Part shown: positions 10,165-18,142 of the stretch, in pieces
Layout: each line of letters opens with the position of its first letter
Position numbering within the stretch: the first letter of the stretch is position 1
Assembly: GCA_030729045.1 (NCBI GenBank)
Contig: JANQYF010000040.1
Coordinates: 1-51,979, forward strand
Reading direction: 5' to 3'
Source: Ilumatobacteraceae bacterium
GTDB taxonomy: Bacteria; Actinomycetota; Acidimicrobiia; Acidimicrobiales; Ilumatobacteraceae
Length of the DNA: 51,979 nt
Program-made: the position numbers and the translations under genes
The notes under the pieces: model-generated
Told to the model about the DNA's origin: nothing
Seen by the model: the letters and a program-made list of their open reading frames with translations, nothing else
Database searches by the model: none

Positions 10165-10213
10165 GCGAACGGCCCGCGTCACCACAATGGAGTGGTTGGC
10201 GCGGGCCGTTCGC
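10165..10213. terminator. large GC-rich hairpin between the two amt genes
   Basis: Arms 10165-10178 and 10200-10213 are perfect 14-base inverted repeats (GCGAACGGCCCGCG and its complement). A further 5-base stem (ACCAC/GTGGT) lies inside, closing a 6-base loop. No T-run follows, so it may act as a pause, an mRNA 3' stabiliser or a processing site rather than a simple intrinsic terminator. Its place suggests it separates glnK-amt from amt-glnK expression. Confidence 0.6.
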
Positions 10214-10216
10214 ATT

Positions 10217-10252
10217 GTCACGCCTTTCACTAAAGCGAAACATTGCCGAAAC
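10217..10252 (+). promoter_or_regulatory. possible GlnR-like binding repeats upstream of second amt
   Basis: The sequence TTCAC-N6-GAAAC-N6-GAAAC occupies 10226-10252, with a further GTCAC at 10217-10221. The 5-base elements with 6-base spacers resemble the actinobacterial GlnR box (GTnAC-N6-GAAAC repeated). It lies about 50 bases before the amt start at 10302, where a nitrogen regulator would be expected. The match is imperfect (TTCAC rather than GTnAC) and whether this organism has GlnR is unknown. Confidence 0.35.
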
Positions 10253-10301
10253 AAGTGTTTTCTACCATCGGTTTCAATTATTTAACGTCAGAGGGGACGC
10301 A

Positions 10302-11549
10302 ATGTACGCAGCAACTATCGACCAGGGTGCAACAGCGTGGGTTCTTATATCCATTGCTCTCGTAGCATTCATGACACCAGGGCTTGCCTTTTTCTACGGC
10401 GGCATGGTGCGAGCAAAAAACGTTTTGGGAATGCTCATGCAAAATATCTTTGCAATGGGACTCATCAGCGTGATCTGGGCAACTGTCGGATTCAGTTTGG
10501 CGTTCGGCGGTACGGGCAAGTACATCGGCAACTTTGATTTTGCACTGATGAAAGACCTCGCAACCATTGAGAGTCTTCCTGGATACACAGGCGACTTTGC
10601 TCTGGTTATCCCAGTACTCGCCTTCTTCGCATTTCAGATGATGTTCGCGGTGATTACGCCAGCGCTCATTACTGGCGCTACTGCAGATCGTTTGAAGTTT
10701 TCTGCGTATGCAATTCTCATTGCTGTGTGGGCCATTGTTGTCTACCCAACGGTTGCTCGTTGGGTGTTCAGCCCTAACGGCTGGTTGTTCCAACGTGGCG
10801 CACTTGACTTCGCTGGCGGTGCAGTAGTGCACATCAATGCTGGCGCAGCAGCGCTTGCGGTAATTCTTGTGTTGGGTAACCGTAAAGGATGGCCACGCGA
10901 AGCAATGCCGCCGCACAATCTTCCGTTCACTGTTCTCGGAACTGGAATTTTGTGGTTCGGCTGGTTTGGATTCAATGCCGGTTCTGCACTTGCAGCAAAC
11001 GGTCTTTCAGCACAAGCATTGGTGAACACGCACTTGGCCGCAGCCTCTGCCATGTTGGCCTGGCTGCTTGTTGAAAAACTACGTGCCGGTCATGCCACCA
11101 CCCTGGGTGCTGCTTCGGGTGCAGTCGCAGGCCTTGTGGCCATTACTCCATGTGCCGGATTCGTCGGAGGTATGGCCCCTATCTTCATTGGCCTCATTGC
11201 TGGCGTTGTCTGCTACCTCGCACTTACTTTGAAGACTCGATTCAACTTCGACGACAGCCTCGATGTCATTGCAGTGCACCTTGTCGGCGGAATTATCGGA
11301 GCACTACTTCTCGGTTTCTTCTCAGATACGAAAATCAACTCACTCGGCTTTGACGGCGTGCTCTTTGGTGGTGGTTCCAAGCTGTTGGTCAACCAACTCA
11401 TCGCCATTGGTGCCACTTTTGCCTTCTCATTCATCGTCACGTGGGTGGTAGCAAAGATCCTTGATGCCACAATCGGGCTGCGCGTCAGCACAGAAGACGA
11501 ACTCGTTGGTCTTGATCAAAGCCAACATGCCGAATCGGCGTACCAGTAA
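10302..11549 (+). CDS. amt: ammonium transporter Amt (second copy)
   Basis: 415 residues from the ATG at 10302, chosen because GAGGGG (10291-10296) precedes it; the upstream frame to 10215 lacks membrane-protein character. Helix 1 has F-M-T-P-G-L-A-F-F-Y-G-G-M-V-R, the classic AmtB form, and the two pore His are in A-V-V-H-I-N-A-G and I-A-V-H-L-V-G-G. It differs clearly from the first copy (whose helix 1 has Q-A-G-F-A-L-V-E-A-G), so the pair is not a recent duplication. The PII gene glnK2 follows 39 bases later. It imports ammonium under control of PII. Confidence 0.94.
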   Translation: MYAATIDQGATAWVLISIALVAFMTPGLAFFYGGMVRAKNVLGMLMQNIFAMGLISVIWATVGFSLAFGGTGKYIGNFDFALMKDLATIESLPGYTGDFALVIPVLAFFAFQMMFAVITPALITGATADRLKFSAYAILIAVWAIVVYPTVARWVFSPNGWLFQRGALDFAGGAVVHINAGAAALAVILVLGNRKGWPREAMPPHNLPFTVLGTGILWFGWFGFNAGSALAANGLSAQALVNTHLAAASAMLAWLLVEKLRAGHATTLGAASGAVAGLVAITPCAGFVGGMAPIFIGLIAGVVCYLALTLKTRFNFDDSLDVIAVHLVGGIIGALLLGFFSDTKINSLGFDGVLFGGGSKLLVNQLIAIGATFAFSFIVTWVVAKILDATIGLRVSTEDELVGLDQSQHAESAYQ

Positions 11550-11552
11550 TGA

Positions 11553-11927
<375 letters not shown>

Positions 11928-11943
11928 CCCCTAGTCTGCATTC

Positions 11944-13143
11944 ATGACAATGACGGCAGACACCCCCGCAAAAGCACCTCGCTGGACAGCTCAATGGAAA
12001 GAACTCTACGAAGAGGTCATTCAGACTGGACTGTGCACCGGATGCGCCGGATGCGTTGTTACGTGCCCACACGATGTCATTGGATACGAACATGAAGAGG
12101 GCAAATACGTTCCTTTTCATATCGAAGAAGAACTTGGCCTCGATAATTGCATTCACGGTGAAAAAGGTTGCACAACTTGCACCCGTGCATGCCCACGATT
12201 CCGTAAGTGGGAAGAATCTGCAGACATGCATTTGTTTGGCCGCACACGTGAACCAGACGAGATGTCAGGTATCTGGCGCCAACTACTTCTCACTCGTGCG
12301 GTAGACACCGAAGAGCACACAAAAGGGCAAGACGGTGGATTCGTTTCAGCCATGTTGATCTGGCTTCTCAAGAATGACTACATCGATGGTGCACTCGTCA
12401 GCGGTGTCGAAGAAGACGACAAGTGGAAAGCAAAGCCTGCTGTTGTTACTAATCGCGAAGAAGTACTAGCGACCGCTGGTAGCCGTTACACATACTGCGC
12501 AAACCCTCTCGCATTGCCAGAAGCAAAAGAAAAGGGCTTGTCACGTCTCGCGCTTGTGGGTATGGGATGCCAGACATCGTCTCCCCCAGTGATGTGGGAT
12601 CGTAAGGCCGGAAAAGTTTCGAAGCCATTCCTTTTCAATATTGGACTTCTGTGCTCTAAAACTTTTGACGATGCAATCTTTCCTGAACTCTTCGAGGCCA
12701 AGTACGGCCTCAAAAAAGAAGACATGGTGAAGATGAACATCAAAGGCGCGTTCCAAATCTGGATGAAAGATGGTTCATTTCACGAAATTGATTTGAAGGA
12801 ATGCCACGGCTGGACACGTACCGGTTGCAAGAACTGTCCGGACTTTGCTGCAGAGCATTCAGACATCGCTACTGGCGGTATTGGTAAAGACAACGACTGG
12901 ACACTCACCATCGTTCGCACCGCACTTGGTGAAGAAGTCATTAATCGCATGATCGCTGACAATGTCATCATCGCTCGCCCTGCACAAGAAGACGAAGTAG
13001 CGATGAAACTTCTTCGCACATTGTCAATTGTGAGTCGTCGCCGTTGGCCAGACTGGGCAGAAACATCTGTCAAAGTCGGAACACCAGCCGTAAAGAAAAA
13101 AGCTGAGCCTGCTGCTGATGCAGCACCAAAGCCTGCCGAATAA
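11944..13143 (+). CDS. coenzyme F420 hydrogenase/dehydrogenase beta subunit (FrhB) family protein
   Basis: 399 residues. Two ferredoxin-like Cys groups lie near the N-terminus: C-T-G-C-A-G-C-V-V-T-C-P (from about residue 31) and C-T-T-C-T-R-A-C-P (about 76-84), each fit for a 4Fe-4S cluster. The remainder is the FrhB/FdhB fold (Q-D-G-G-F-V-S-A near 120; A-G-S-R-Y-T-Y; G-M-G-C-Q-T; G-C-K-N-C-P-D-F), which binds FAD and in known members passes electrons between F420 or ferredoxin and a partner. The last 25 residues are Lys/Ala/Pro-rich and probably disordered. It sits just after amt-glnK; a role in nitrogen assimilation redox chemistry is conceivable but unproven. Confidence 0.85.
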   Translation: MTMTADTPAKAPRWTAQWKELYEEVIQTGLCTGCAGCVVTCPHDVIGYEHEEGKYVPFHIEEELGLDNCIHGEKGCTTCTRACPRFRKWEESADMHLFGRTREPDEMSGIWRQLLLTRAVDTEEHTKGQDGGFVSAMLIWLLKNDYIDGALVSGVEEDDKWKAKPAVVTNREEVLATAGSRYTYCANPLALPEAKEKGLSRLALVGMGCQTSSPPVMWDRKAGKVSKPFLFNIGLLCSKTFDDAIFPELFEAKYGLKKEDMVKMNIKGAFQIWMKDGSFHEIDLKECHGWTRTGCKNCPDFAAEHSDIATGGIGKDNDWTLTIVRTALGEEVINRMIADNVIIARPAQEDEVAMKLLRTLSIVSRRRWPDWAETSVKVGTPAVKKKAEPAADAAPKPAE

Positions 13144-13146
13144 GTC

Positions 13147-14061
13147 ATGACTCTGCACCCACAAGCAGAACGGCTCATTGCCTTGATGGCATCGCGTGGA
13201 CAAAAAGGTTTCGCAGATCAAACACCTGAAGAGGCCCGTCTGGCACGACCTGACTATGTCTCAGACGAACATGTGTATGAAATTCGCGATGTCAATGCGT
13301 TAGGCGTCCAGTGCCGTTTGTATAAGCCACACGCCGGAAACGACATGGGGTTGCTGGTCTTCTTCCACGGTGGCGGCTGGGTTGTCGGATCACTGAATTC
13401 ACATGACGCTGTGTGCCGGTCACTTGCCAACCAATCTGGTCACGCTGTGTTGTCAGTGGGCTATCGACTTGCACCAGAGGATCCGTTTCCTGCTGGCTTA
13501 GAAGATTGCATTCGTGCCACATTGTGGGCGCACCAAAATGCAGACGAGATTGGTATTGACCCAACGCGCATCGCAGTAGGTGGTGACAGTGCTGGCGGAA
13601 ATCTTGCAGCAGTTGTTGCGCAATTGCAGCCAGTACCTCTTGTGTTTCAAGTCCTCATCTACCCGGTCACCGATTGCCGTATGGGCACAGAGTCGTACGT
13701 TGAAAATGGTGCAGGTCCATTCCTGCGAAATGTCGACATGGCGGCGTTCATTGATTTCTACATTGGCGACATCACATCGCCAGAAGATCCCCGCGTCTCG
13801 CCCATCATGGCGTCGCCCGCAACACTCGCTTCATGCCCACCGGCTGTCATCATCACTGCGGGTCATGACCCGTTACGCGATGAAGGCGAACAATACGGTC
13901 ACGCACTTCTTGCAAACGGTGTTGAAGCAAGCATTGTTCGGTACTTCGGCATGTTCCACGGATTCTTCTCACTGTTCCCGTGGCTTGACGACGGCAAGGC
14001 CGCTGTGTCTCAGGTGTCAAGCGCTATTCGTGCAGCGCTCGCACCACCGAGCACCAAATAG
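13147..14061 (+). CDS. alpha/beta hydrolase, HSL-type esterase/lipase
   Basis: 304 residues. It has the oxyanion-hole motif H-G-G-G-W (about residues 75-79), the nucleophile motif G-D-S-A-G-G-N (Ser about 148), an Asp in T-A-G-H-D-P-L-R-D-E-G (about 242) and a His in F-H-G-F-F (about 271), which make up the full hormone-sensitive-lipase catalytic triad. No signal peptide, so it is cytoplasmic. It hydrolyses short acyl esters in related enzymes; the true substrate is unknown. It begins three bases after the FrhB-like gene and is likely the last gene of that operon. Confidence 0.88.
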   Translation: MTLHPQAERLIALMASRGQKGFADQTPEEARLARPDYVSDEHVYEIRDVNALGVQCRLYKPHAGNDMGLLVFFHGGGWVVGSLNSHDAVCRSLANQSGHAVLSVGYRLAPEDPFPAGLEDCIRATLWAHQNADEIGIDPTRIAVGGDSAGGNLAAVVAQLQPVPLVFQVLIYPVTDCRMGTESYVENGAGPFLRNVDMAAFIDFYIGDITSPEDPRVSPIMASPATLASCPPAVIITAGHDPLRDEGEQYGHALLANGVEASIVRYFGMFHGFFSLFPWLDDGKAAVSQVSSAIRAALAPPSTK

Positions 14062-14072
14062 TGCGCGCGTAA

Positions 14073-14492
14073 CTACTCTTTTTTCCTTAGAGCCCGCTTC
14101 GCAATAATGCGTTGGTGAACTGACGTAAATTCTTGCTGGGTCTCTTCAGGAAGACGTCGCAACCGCTCTGCAGTTAGCAAATAGACGTATGCATCTTCCC
14201 GAGATTCAATTGCAATGACATCAATGATCTCGATCGTGTTCTCATCAAGTTCGCGATACACAATTCGATGCGTTGGCGGACTGCCGTATCCGAAATAAAC
14301 CTTGCGGCAGTCAGATAAATCCCCGAACTTTGCCATCTTTTCTAAAGGCACCCCGACAGTCGAGCCATTTGAGATATCGCGCAGTGCGGTGGCAGCAACC
14401 ACTGCTAGGCGTCGATCAAGCTTCGTAAGTCGTCGTACATCTTCTCGCGCTTCTGGGCGAATTTTAAGGGTGCGTAATTTACGAGATGCCAT
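14073..14492 (-). CDS. RelE/ParE-family toxin
   Basis: 139 residues, basic. The segment R-P-E-A-R-E-D-V-R-R-L near the start, Y-F-G-Y-G-S-P-P-T-H-R-I-V-Y-R in the middle and E-I-I-D-V-I-A-I-E-S-R-E-D-A-Y-V-Y toward the end match RelE/ParE toxins, longer than usual because of a charged C-terminal extension. Members cut mRNA at the ribosome or inhibit gyrase; which applies cannot be told. The ATG overlaps the TAA of the antitoxin gene (TAATG), typical for toxin-antitoxin pairs. It converges with the esterase, 11 bases apart. Confidence 0.72.
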   Translation of the reverse strand: MASRKLRTLKIRPEAREDVRRLTKLDRRLAVVAATALRDISNGSTVGVPLEKMAKFGDLSDCRKVYFGYGSPPTHRIVYRELDENTIEIIDVIAIESREDAYVYLLTAERLRRLPEETQQEFTSVHQRIIAKRALRKKE

Positions 14493-14785
14493 TACGAAGG
14501 TTCTTCAAGACCAAACTCTTCAATGATCTCTTCAAGGGTGTATCGAATGCCGCTGTCGTTTGCATCTCTTTCACGTATTCGAGCTGAGATAACCATGTCT
14601 TCAATAATCGGGTCAAGTAATTCAATTATCTCGAAGGGCACTATTGCAGCTTCGGGAACACGACGATTACCAAACACCACAATTCCGGCCGCCGCACCTT
14701 CTGCACGAAAGATGGCAGTTATTTCCGTAAGGCAGGCCCGTGCTTCGCTTACGGCCATTATTTCGGTGCGTGGGATTGCTGTCAT
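14492..14785 (-). CDS. Phd/YefM-like antitoxin
   Basis: 97 residues from the ATG at 14785 (a GTG at 14791 is also in frame). The N-terminus resembles the Phd DNA-binding region: E-I-M-A-V-S-E-A-R-A-C-L-T-E-I, followed by I-V-V-F-G-N-R-R-V-P-E-A-A-I-V-P in place of the usual R-x-G-x-P-x-A-x-L-V-P strand. The acidic C-terminal half would wrap the toxin. It comes first in the pair and overlaps the toxin gene. A possible -10 (TATGGT, 14792-14797) lies so close to the ATG that the message may be nearly leaderless. Confidence 0.65.
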   Translation of the reverse strand: MTAIPRTEIMAVSEARACLTEITAIFRAEGAAAGIVVFGNRRVPEAAIVPFEIIELLDPIIEDMVISARIRERDANDSGIRYTLEEIIEEFGLEEPS

Positions 14786-14809
14786 GCCCACACCATAAGG
14801 GCATTTGGT

Positions 14810-14835
14810 AACTTGTACAACTACTTGTACAAGTT
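14810..14835 (-). promoter_or_regulatory. tandem palindromic operator of the toxin-antitoxin pair
   Basis: Two copies of ACTTGTACAA begin at 14811 and 14823, 12 bases apart, about one helical turn. Each contains the palindrome TTGTACAA, and the second extends to the perfect 12-base palindrome ACTTGTACAAGT (14823-14834). On the minus strand a candidate promoter is TTGTAC (14815-14820), a 17-base spacer, then TATGGT (14792-14797), so a protein bound here would cover the -35. This is the arrangement expected for autorepression by the antitoxin. The site also touches the stop codon of the upstream udg gene. Confidence 0.6.
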
Positions 14836-15514
14836 ATTTTGAGCCCCCAGCAAGAGAAACGGCCCGCGTGAATACGGCGTCGAGCATTGGCTCTGTCAGT
14901 TTCCCCGTAAACGTGTTCTGCTGACTCGGATGAAACGAACAGATAATCGTTGTGCCATCTGGCGCAGTCGCTTCAACACCATGACCAAACTTCGGACGTG
15001 GGCGAACACCCCATTCTTTACACACCGCTTCGTATGCAAAGTTTCCTAAGCACACGACAACACGGACTTTTGTCAGTAACTCTCGTTCGCGCACCAGGTA
15101 CGTACGACATGCATCACGTTCATCAATTGAAGGTTTGTTATCAGGTGGCGCGCACCGCACAGTAGACGACACCCATGCATCAGTAAGGCGCAAACCATCA
15201 TCCCGCCCGACTGATAATTCTTGAGTCGCGAGACCTGCTCGATGCATCGCGCGATACAACCAATCACCACTTCTATCGCCGGTAAACATTCGTCCTGTTC
15301 GGTTTGCACCATGAGCTGCTGGCGCAAGACCCATCACCCACACGGTTGCTTTCGGATCTCCGAACCCAGGAACTCCCTTGCCCCAGTAGTCCTCGTCACG
15401 AAATGACGCACGCTTTTCTAGTGCTACGTCTTCACGCCATTGCACCAGCCGCGGACAGGTACGGCAGGCCGAAATATCTGCACACACTTTGTCTAGGGAA
15501 TCCACGTGCTCCAC
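14834..15514 (-). CDS. udgB: uracil-DNA glycosylase, family 5 (UdgB type)
   Basis: About 226 residues from GTG 15514 (or GTG 15505); the open frame runs on to 15616 but that part is antisense to the phosphatase gene. Cys residues C-R-T-C-P-R near the start, together with later Cys, can hold the 4Fe-4S cluster of this family. Motif 1 reads G-L-A-P-A-A-H-G-A-N-R-T-G-R with F-T-G-D following, and motif 2 is H-P-S-Q-Q-N-T-F-T-G; both fit family 5, which lacks the polar Asp/Asn of family 4 and removes uracil, hypoxanthine and other deaminated bases from DNA. It is divergent from the phosphatase gene. The toxin-antitoxin pair downstream has its own promoter. Confidence 0.87.
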   Translation of the reverse strand: MEHVDSLDKVCADISACRTCPRLVQWREDVALEKRASFRDEDYWGKGVPGFGDPKATVWVMGLAPAAHGANRTGRMFTGDRSGDWLYRAMHRAGLATQELSVGRDDGLRLTDAWVSSTVRCAPPDNKPSIDERDACRTYLVRERELLTKVRVVVCLGNFAYEAVCKEWGVRPRPKFGHGVEATAPDGTTIICSFHPSQQNTFTGKLTEPMLDAVFTRAVSLAGGSK

Positions 15515-15524
15515 AGTAGGTTGA

Positions 15525-16187
15525 GTGTCAATGGCTTCCAAGAAAACCCCTGCTGCCCATAGTCCGTCAACGCTGATTCTGTTGGTGCGCCACGGCCAAA
15601 CCCCAACCACAGGCAAGATCTTGCCTGGTCGTGCAGCGGGGTTACACCTTGCTGAGGCCGGAGTTCAACAAGCACACATGGTGGCAGAGCGTATTTCTGA
15701 ATTTCCACGAGTTGATGCCATCTATGCATCTCCACTTGAGCGTGCTCGCGAAACTGCAGCACCTATCGCAAAAGCTCTTAAGCAGCGAGTCAAAATCAAC
15801 AAAGGTTTACTGGAATGCGACTTTGGTGATTGGACCGGTGAACAACTCGGCACTCTGATGAAGAAGCCTGAGTGGGCAACCGTTCAACGTTCGCCAAGCA
15901 CATTTCGTTTTCCCAACGGTGAGTCGTTCACTGAAATGCAGACTCGTATGGTTACTGCGCTCGACGGCATTCGTGCTGCACACCCCGGTGGCATCGTGGT
16001 GTGCGTGTCACACGCAGACCCAATTAAGGCCGCCGTCGCCCACGCTATGGGCACCCACATCGACCTCTTCCAGCGCATCGTTATCGGCACCTGCTCGGTC
16101 AGTGCTATCGCCTACTCAGGCCACGGTCCCATTGTCCTTACTGTGAACTCCACAGGCGGTTCTTTGGCCGACCTGCGTCCTTCGTAA
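15525..16187 (+). CDS. histidine phosphatase, MSMEG_4193/Rv2135c type
   Basis: 220 residues from GTG 15525 (ATG 15531 is an equal choice). It has the R-H-G-Q-T phosphohistidine motif after L-I-L-L-V-R, the Y-A-S-P-L-E-R-A-R-E-T motif, the C-D-F-G-D-W-T-G-E motif and the second His in C-V-S-H-A-D-P-I-K. The three genes 15525-17450 keep an order conserved across actinobacteria (phosphatase, DUF3090, SCO1664 family; Rv2135c-Rv2134c-Rv2133c in M. tuberculosis, near mshC). mshC is not within this window. The natural substrate is unknown. Confidence 0.88.
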   Translation: MSMASKKTPAAHSPSTLILLVRHGQTPTTGKILPGRAAGLHLAEAGVQQAHMVAERISEFPRVDAIYASPLERARETAAPIAKALKQRVKINKGLLECDFGDWTGEQLGTLMKKPEWATVQRSPSTFRFPNGESFTEMQTRMVTALDGIRAAHPGGIVVCVSHADPIKAAVAHAMGTHIDLFQRIVIGTCSVSAIAYSGHGPIVLTVNSTGGSLADLRPS

Positions 16188-16210
16188 GTTTTCTGGCACA
16201 CTGATTACAC

Positions 16211-16744
16211 ATGGGTTTTTACTACGACTTCGAAAATGCCGATGCATTTGCAACAGGCGCAATTGGCACACCCGGAGAACGTACTTTTTACATGCAAGTC
16301 CGTGCAGACGGACGCACAGTGTCTGTGAAATGTGAAAAGCAACAAGTAGCAGCCCTCGCGCAATACCTACGCAACATGCTCGCCGACATGCCTGACACGA
16401 CTGGCTCAGTAAATAACTCCACCGCAACGTTACAGAATCCGGTTGAACAAGATTTTGTTCTTGGTTCTGTCGGTCTTGGTGTTGATCGTTCAAATATGCG
16501 CATGGTGGTGCAGCTGGAAGAAATGATCCTCGTCGACGAAGACGATGACGATGTTTTTGATCTATTAGATGACAGCGATGAAGACGAAGACCCAAGCACC
16601 GTTGTTCGCGTGTTGCTAACACCAGCACAAGCTCGTGCATTCTGTGACACTGCTGACTTGTTCATCACTGCAGGTCGTGAAGAATGCAAATGGTGCGGCT
16701 CTCCCATCAATCCTTCTGGCCACGCTTGCCCTCGCTTTAACTGA
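16211..16744 (+). CDS. DUF3090 family protein
   Basis: 177 residues. The N-terminus (F-E-N-A-D-A-F-A-T-G-A-I-G-T-P-G-E-R) and the C-terminal C-x2-C-G-x-P-I-N-P-x-G-H-A-C-P-R-F-N zinc-ribbon-like end (C-K-W-C-G and C-P-R) are the marks of DUF3090, a family found in nearly all actinobacteria. A very acidic stretch (about residues 112-128, D/E-rich) divides the two parts. It is the middle gene of the conserved trio, with one base before the next start. Function unknown. Confidence 0.88.
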   Translation: MGFYYDFENADAFATGAIGTPGERTFYMQVRADGRTVSVKCEKQQVAALAQYLRNMLADMPDTTGSVNNSTATLQNPVEQDFVLGSVGLGVDRSNMRMVVQLEEMILVDEDDDDVFDLLDDSDEDEDPSTVVRVLLTPAQARAFCDTADLFITAGREECKWCGSPINPSGHACPRFN

Positions 16745-16745
16745 C

Positions 16746-17450
16746 ATGTCTTCAGACGCCGAAGCCCTTCAGGCGCTCAGCACTGCCCCCATTGATATCG
16801 AAGGCAGAATGCCGAACAGCTCGAACGCCACGTTTTTGGTGCAGGTGGGCGAACCGGAAGCCGGCATAAAAGGTATTTACAAACCACTACGTGGCGAGCG
16901 CCCACTATGGGACTTCCCTGCTGGTCTGTACAAACGTGAAGTTGCTGCGTATCTGCTGAGTGAATCACTCGGGTACCACTTGGTGCCGCCCACAGTGATG
17001 CGCGACGGACCACTCGGTGAAGGATCACTGCAGTTGTTTATTGATTACGACCCAGAAGAGCACTACTTCATCATTTATGAGCAGCGTCCCGATTTACACG
17101 AACGCCTTAAAGCAATGGCCGTGTTTGATGTGGTGATGAACAACACAGACCGCAAAGGTGGCCACGTGTTGCTAGATAACGACGGTGCAATCTGGGGCAT
17201 TGATCACGGTGTGTGTTTCAGTGATGATTTCAAACTACGCACGGTCATTTGGGACTTTGCCGGACAAACCATTGCTGACTCTTTTTTGTCCCCACTTGAA
17301 TCGCTCATGCACTCAGTTCCAATTGCCGTGGCGGCTCTGCTTTCAGACAATGAGATTGAGGCAATGCTCGAGCGCACAGAATGGTTGCTAGAAAACCGTG
17401 TGTTCCCGACGCCCGAGAGCAGATACCAGTACCCCTGGCCCCTGCTCTAG
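16746..17450 (+). CDS. SCO1664-family protein (kinase-like fold)
   Basis: 234 residues from ATG 16746, one base after the DUF3090 stop; the longer frame to 16635 only overlaps that gene. G-I-Y-K-P-L-R-G-E-R-P-L-W-D-F near residue 45 with the Lys that would bind ATP, V-M-N-N-T-D-R-K-G-G-H (catalytic-loop-like) and W-G-I-D-H-G-V-C-F (metal-binding-like) resemble the PI3/4-kinase/HipA superfamily. It is the last gene of the trio. The substrate is unknown; an enzyme of the mycothiol/cofactor area is only hinted at by conserved neighbours in other genomes. Confidence 0.85.
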   Translation: MSSDAEALQALSTAPIDIEGRMPNSSNATFLVQVGEPEAGIKGIYKPLRGERPLWDFPAGLYKREVAAYLLSESLGYHLVPPTVMRDGPLGEGSLQLFIDYDPEEHYFIIYEQRPDLHERLKAMAVFDVVMNNTDRKGGHVLLDNDGAIWGIDHGVCFSDDFKLRTVIWDFAGQTIADSFLSPLESLMHSVPIAVAALLSDNEIEAMLERTEWLLENRVFPTPESRYQYPWPLL

Positions 17451-17455
17451 TCGGG

Positions 17456-18142
17456 TCAGTTCACTTCGCGAACAACACCATCTTTGATATTCAGTCGTCG
17501 TCCAGCGCGTTTTGCAACTGCTGAGTCGTGAGTAACCACGATGAGCGTAATTTCATTTTCTGCAGCTTGAGCTTCCAGAAGATCCATAATCTCATCGCGA
17601 GTTTGTTCATCTAAGTTCCCGGTCGGCTCATCGGCCAATAACACTGCTGGGTTCTTCACCAAGGCACGAGCAATTGCAACTCGTTGTTGCTGCCCACCTG
17701 ATAGTTCTGCAGGCAAATGCTGCAGTCGATCCGCAAGACCTACTTTGGTAAGAGTCTCAATCGCTCGTGCTCGGCGTTCCGTGGCGTTAACACCTGTAGC
17801 GGCAAGTGCCACTTCCACATTTTCTTGTGCAGTCATGGTGGGAATCAGGTTGTAGTTCTGAAAAATGAAACCAATGAGCGAGCCACGCAATTTTGTCAAC
17901 TCGCTACGCGACATCTTTGAGACTGGGTTGCCGTTGAGTTCCACCTCGCCAGATGTCGGAACATCCAGTGCTCCAAGGATTTGCAGCAATGTTGATTTCC
18001 CGCCGCCAGTAGGGCCTTGCACCGCAATGTGTTCACCTGTGTTAACAGTGAGTTCTACTCCACGTAACGCATGAACTTCTTTTCCGCTTTGACGAAAACT
18101 TTTTGATACTCCGGTCAATTTGTACAAACTTGATGTCGTCAT
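17456..18142 (-). CDS. ABC transporter ATP-binding protein (MacB/LolD type)
   Basis: 228 residues. Walker A is G-P-T-G-G-G-K-S-T, signature L-S-G-G-Q-Q-Q-R, Walker B V-L-L-A-D-E-P-T-G-N-L-D, and the H-loop is V-V-T-H-D. The K-L-R-G-S-L-I-G-F-I-F-Q-N-Y-N-L-I-P Q-loop region is typical of the MacB/FtsE group, which drives mechanotransmission rather than pumping through the membrane. Its ATG overlaps the stop of the permease gene (TAATG). Together they form an exporter of unknown substrate. Confidence 0.92.
   Translation of the reverse strand: MTTSSLYKLTGVSKSFRQSGKEVHALRGVELTVNTGEHIAVQGPTGGGKSTLLQILGALDVPTSGEVELNGNPVSKMSRSELTKLRGSLIGFIFQNYNLIPTMTAQENVEVALAATGVNATERRARAIETLTKVGLADRLQHLPAELSGGQQQRVAIARALVKNPAVLLADEPTGNLDEQTRDEIMDLLEAQAAENEITLIVVTHDSAVAKRAGRRLNIKDGVVREVN

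Noticed and set aside
14810-14835. Paired TTGTACAA as an attachment site or insertion scar
   Set aside because: No integrase, transposase or disrupted gene is present; position before the antitoxin explains it better as an operator.
15515-15616. Extension of the uracil-DNA glycosylase up to 15616
   Set aside because: The extra residues are antisense to the R-H-G region of the phosphatase gene; the conserved Cys-rich start of the enzyme lies after 15514.
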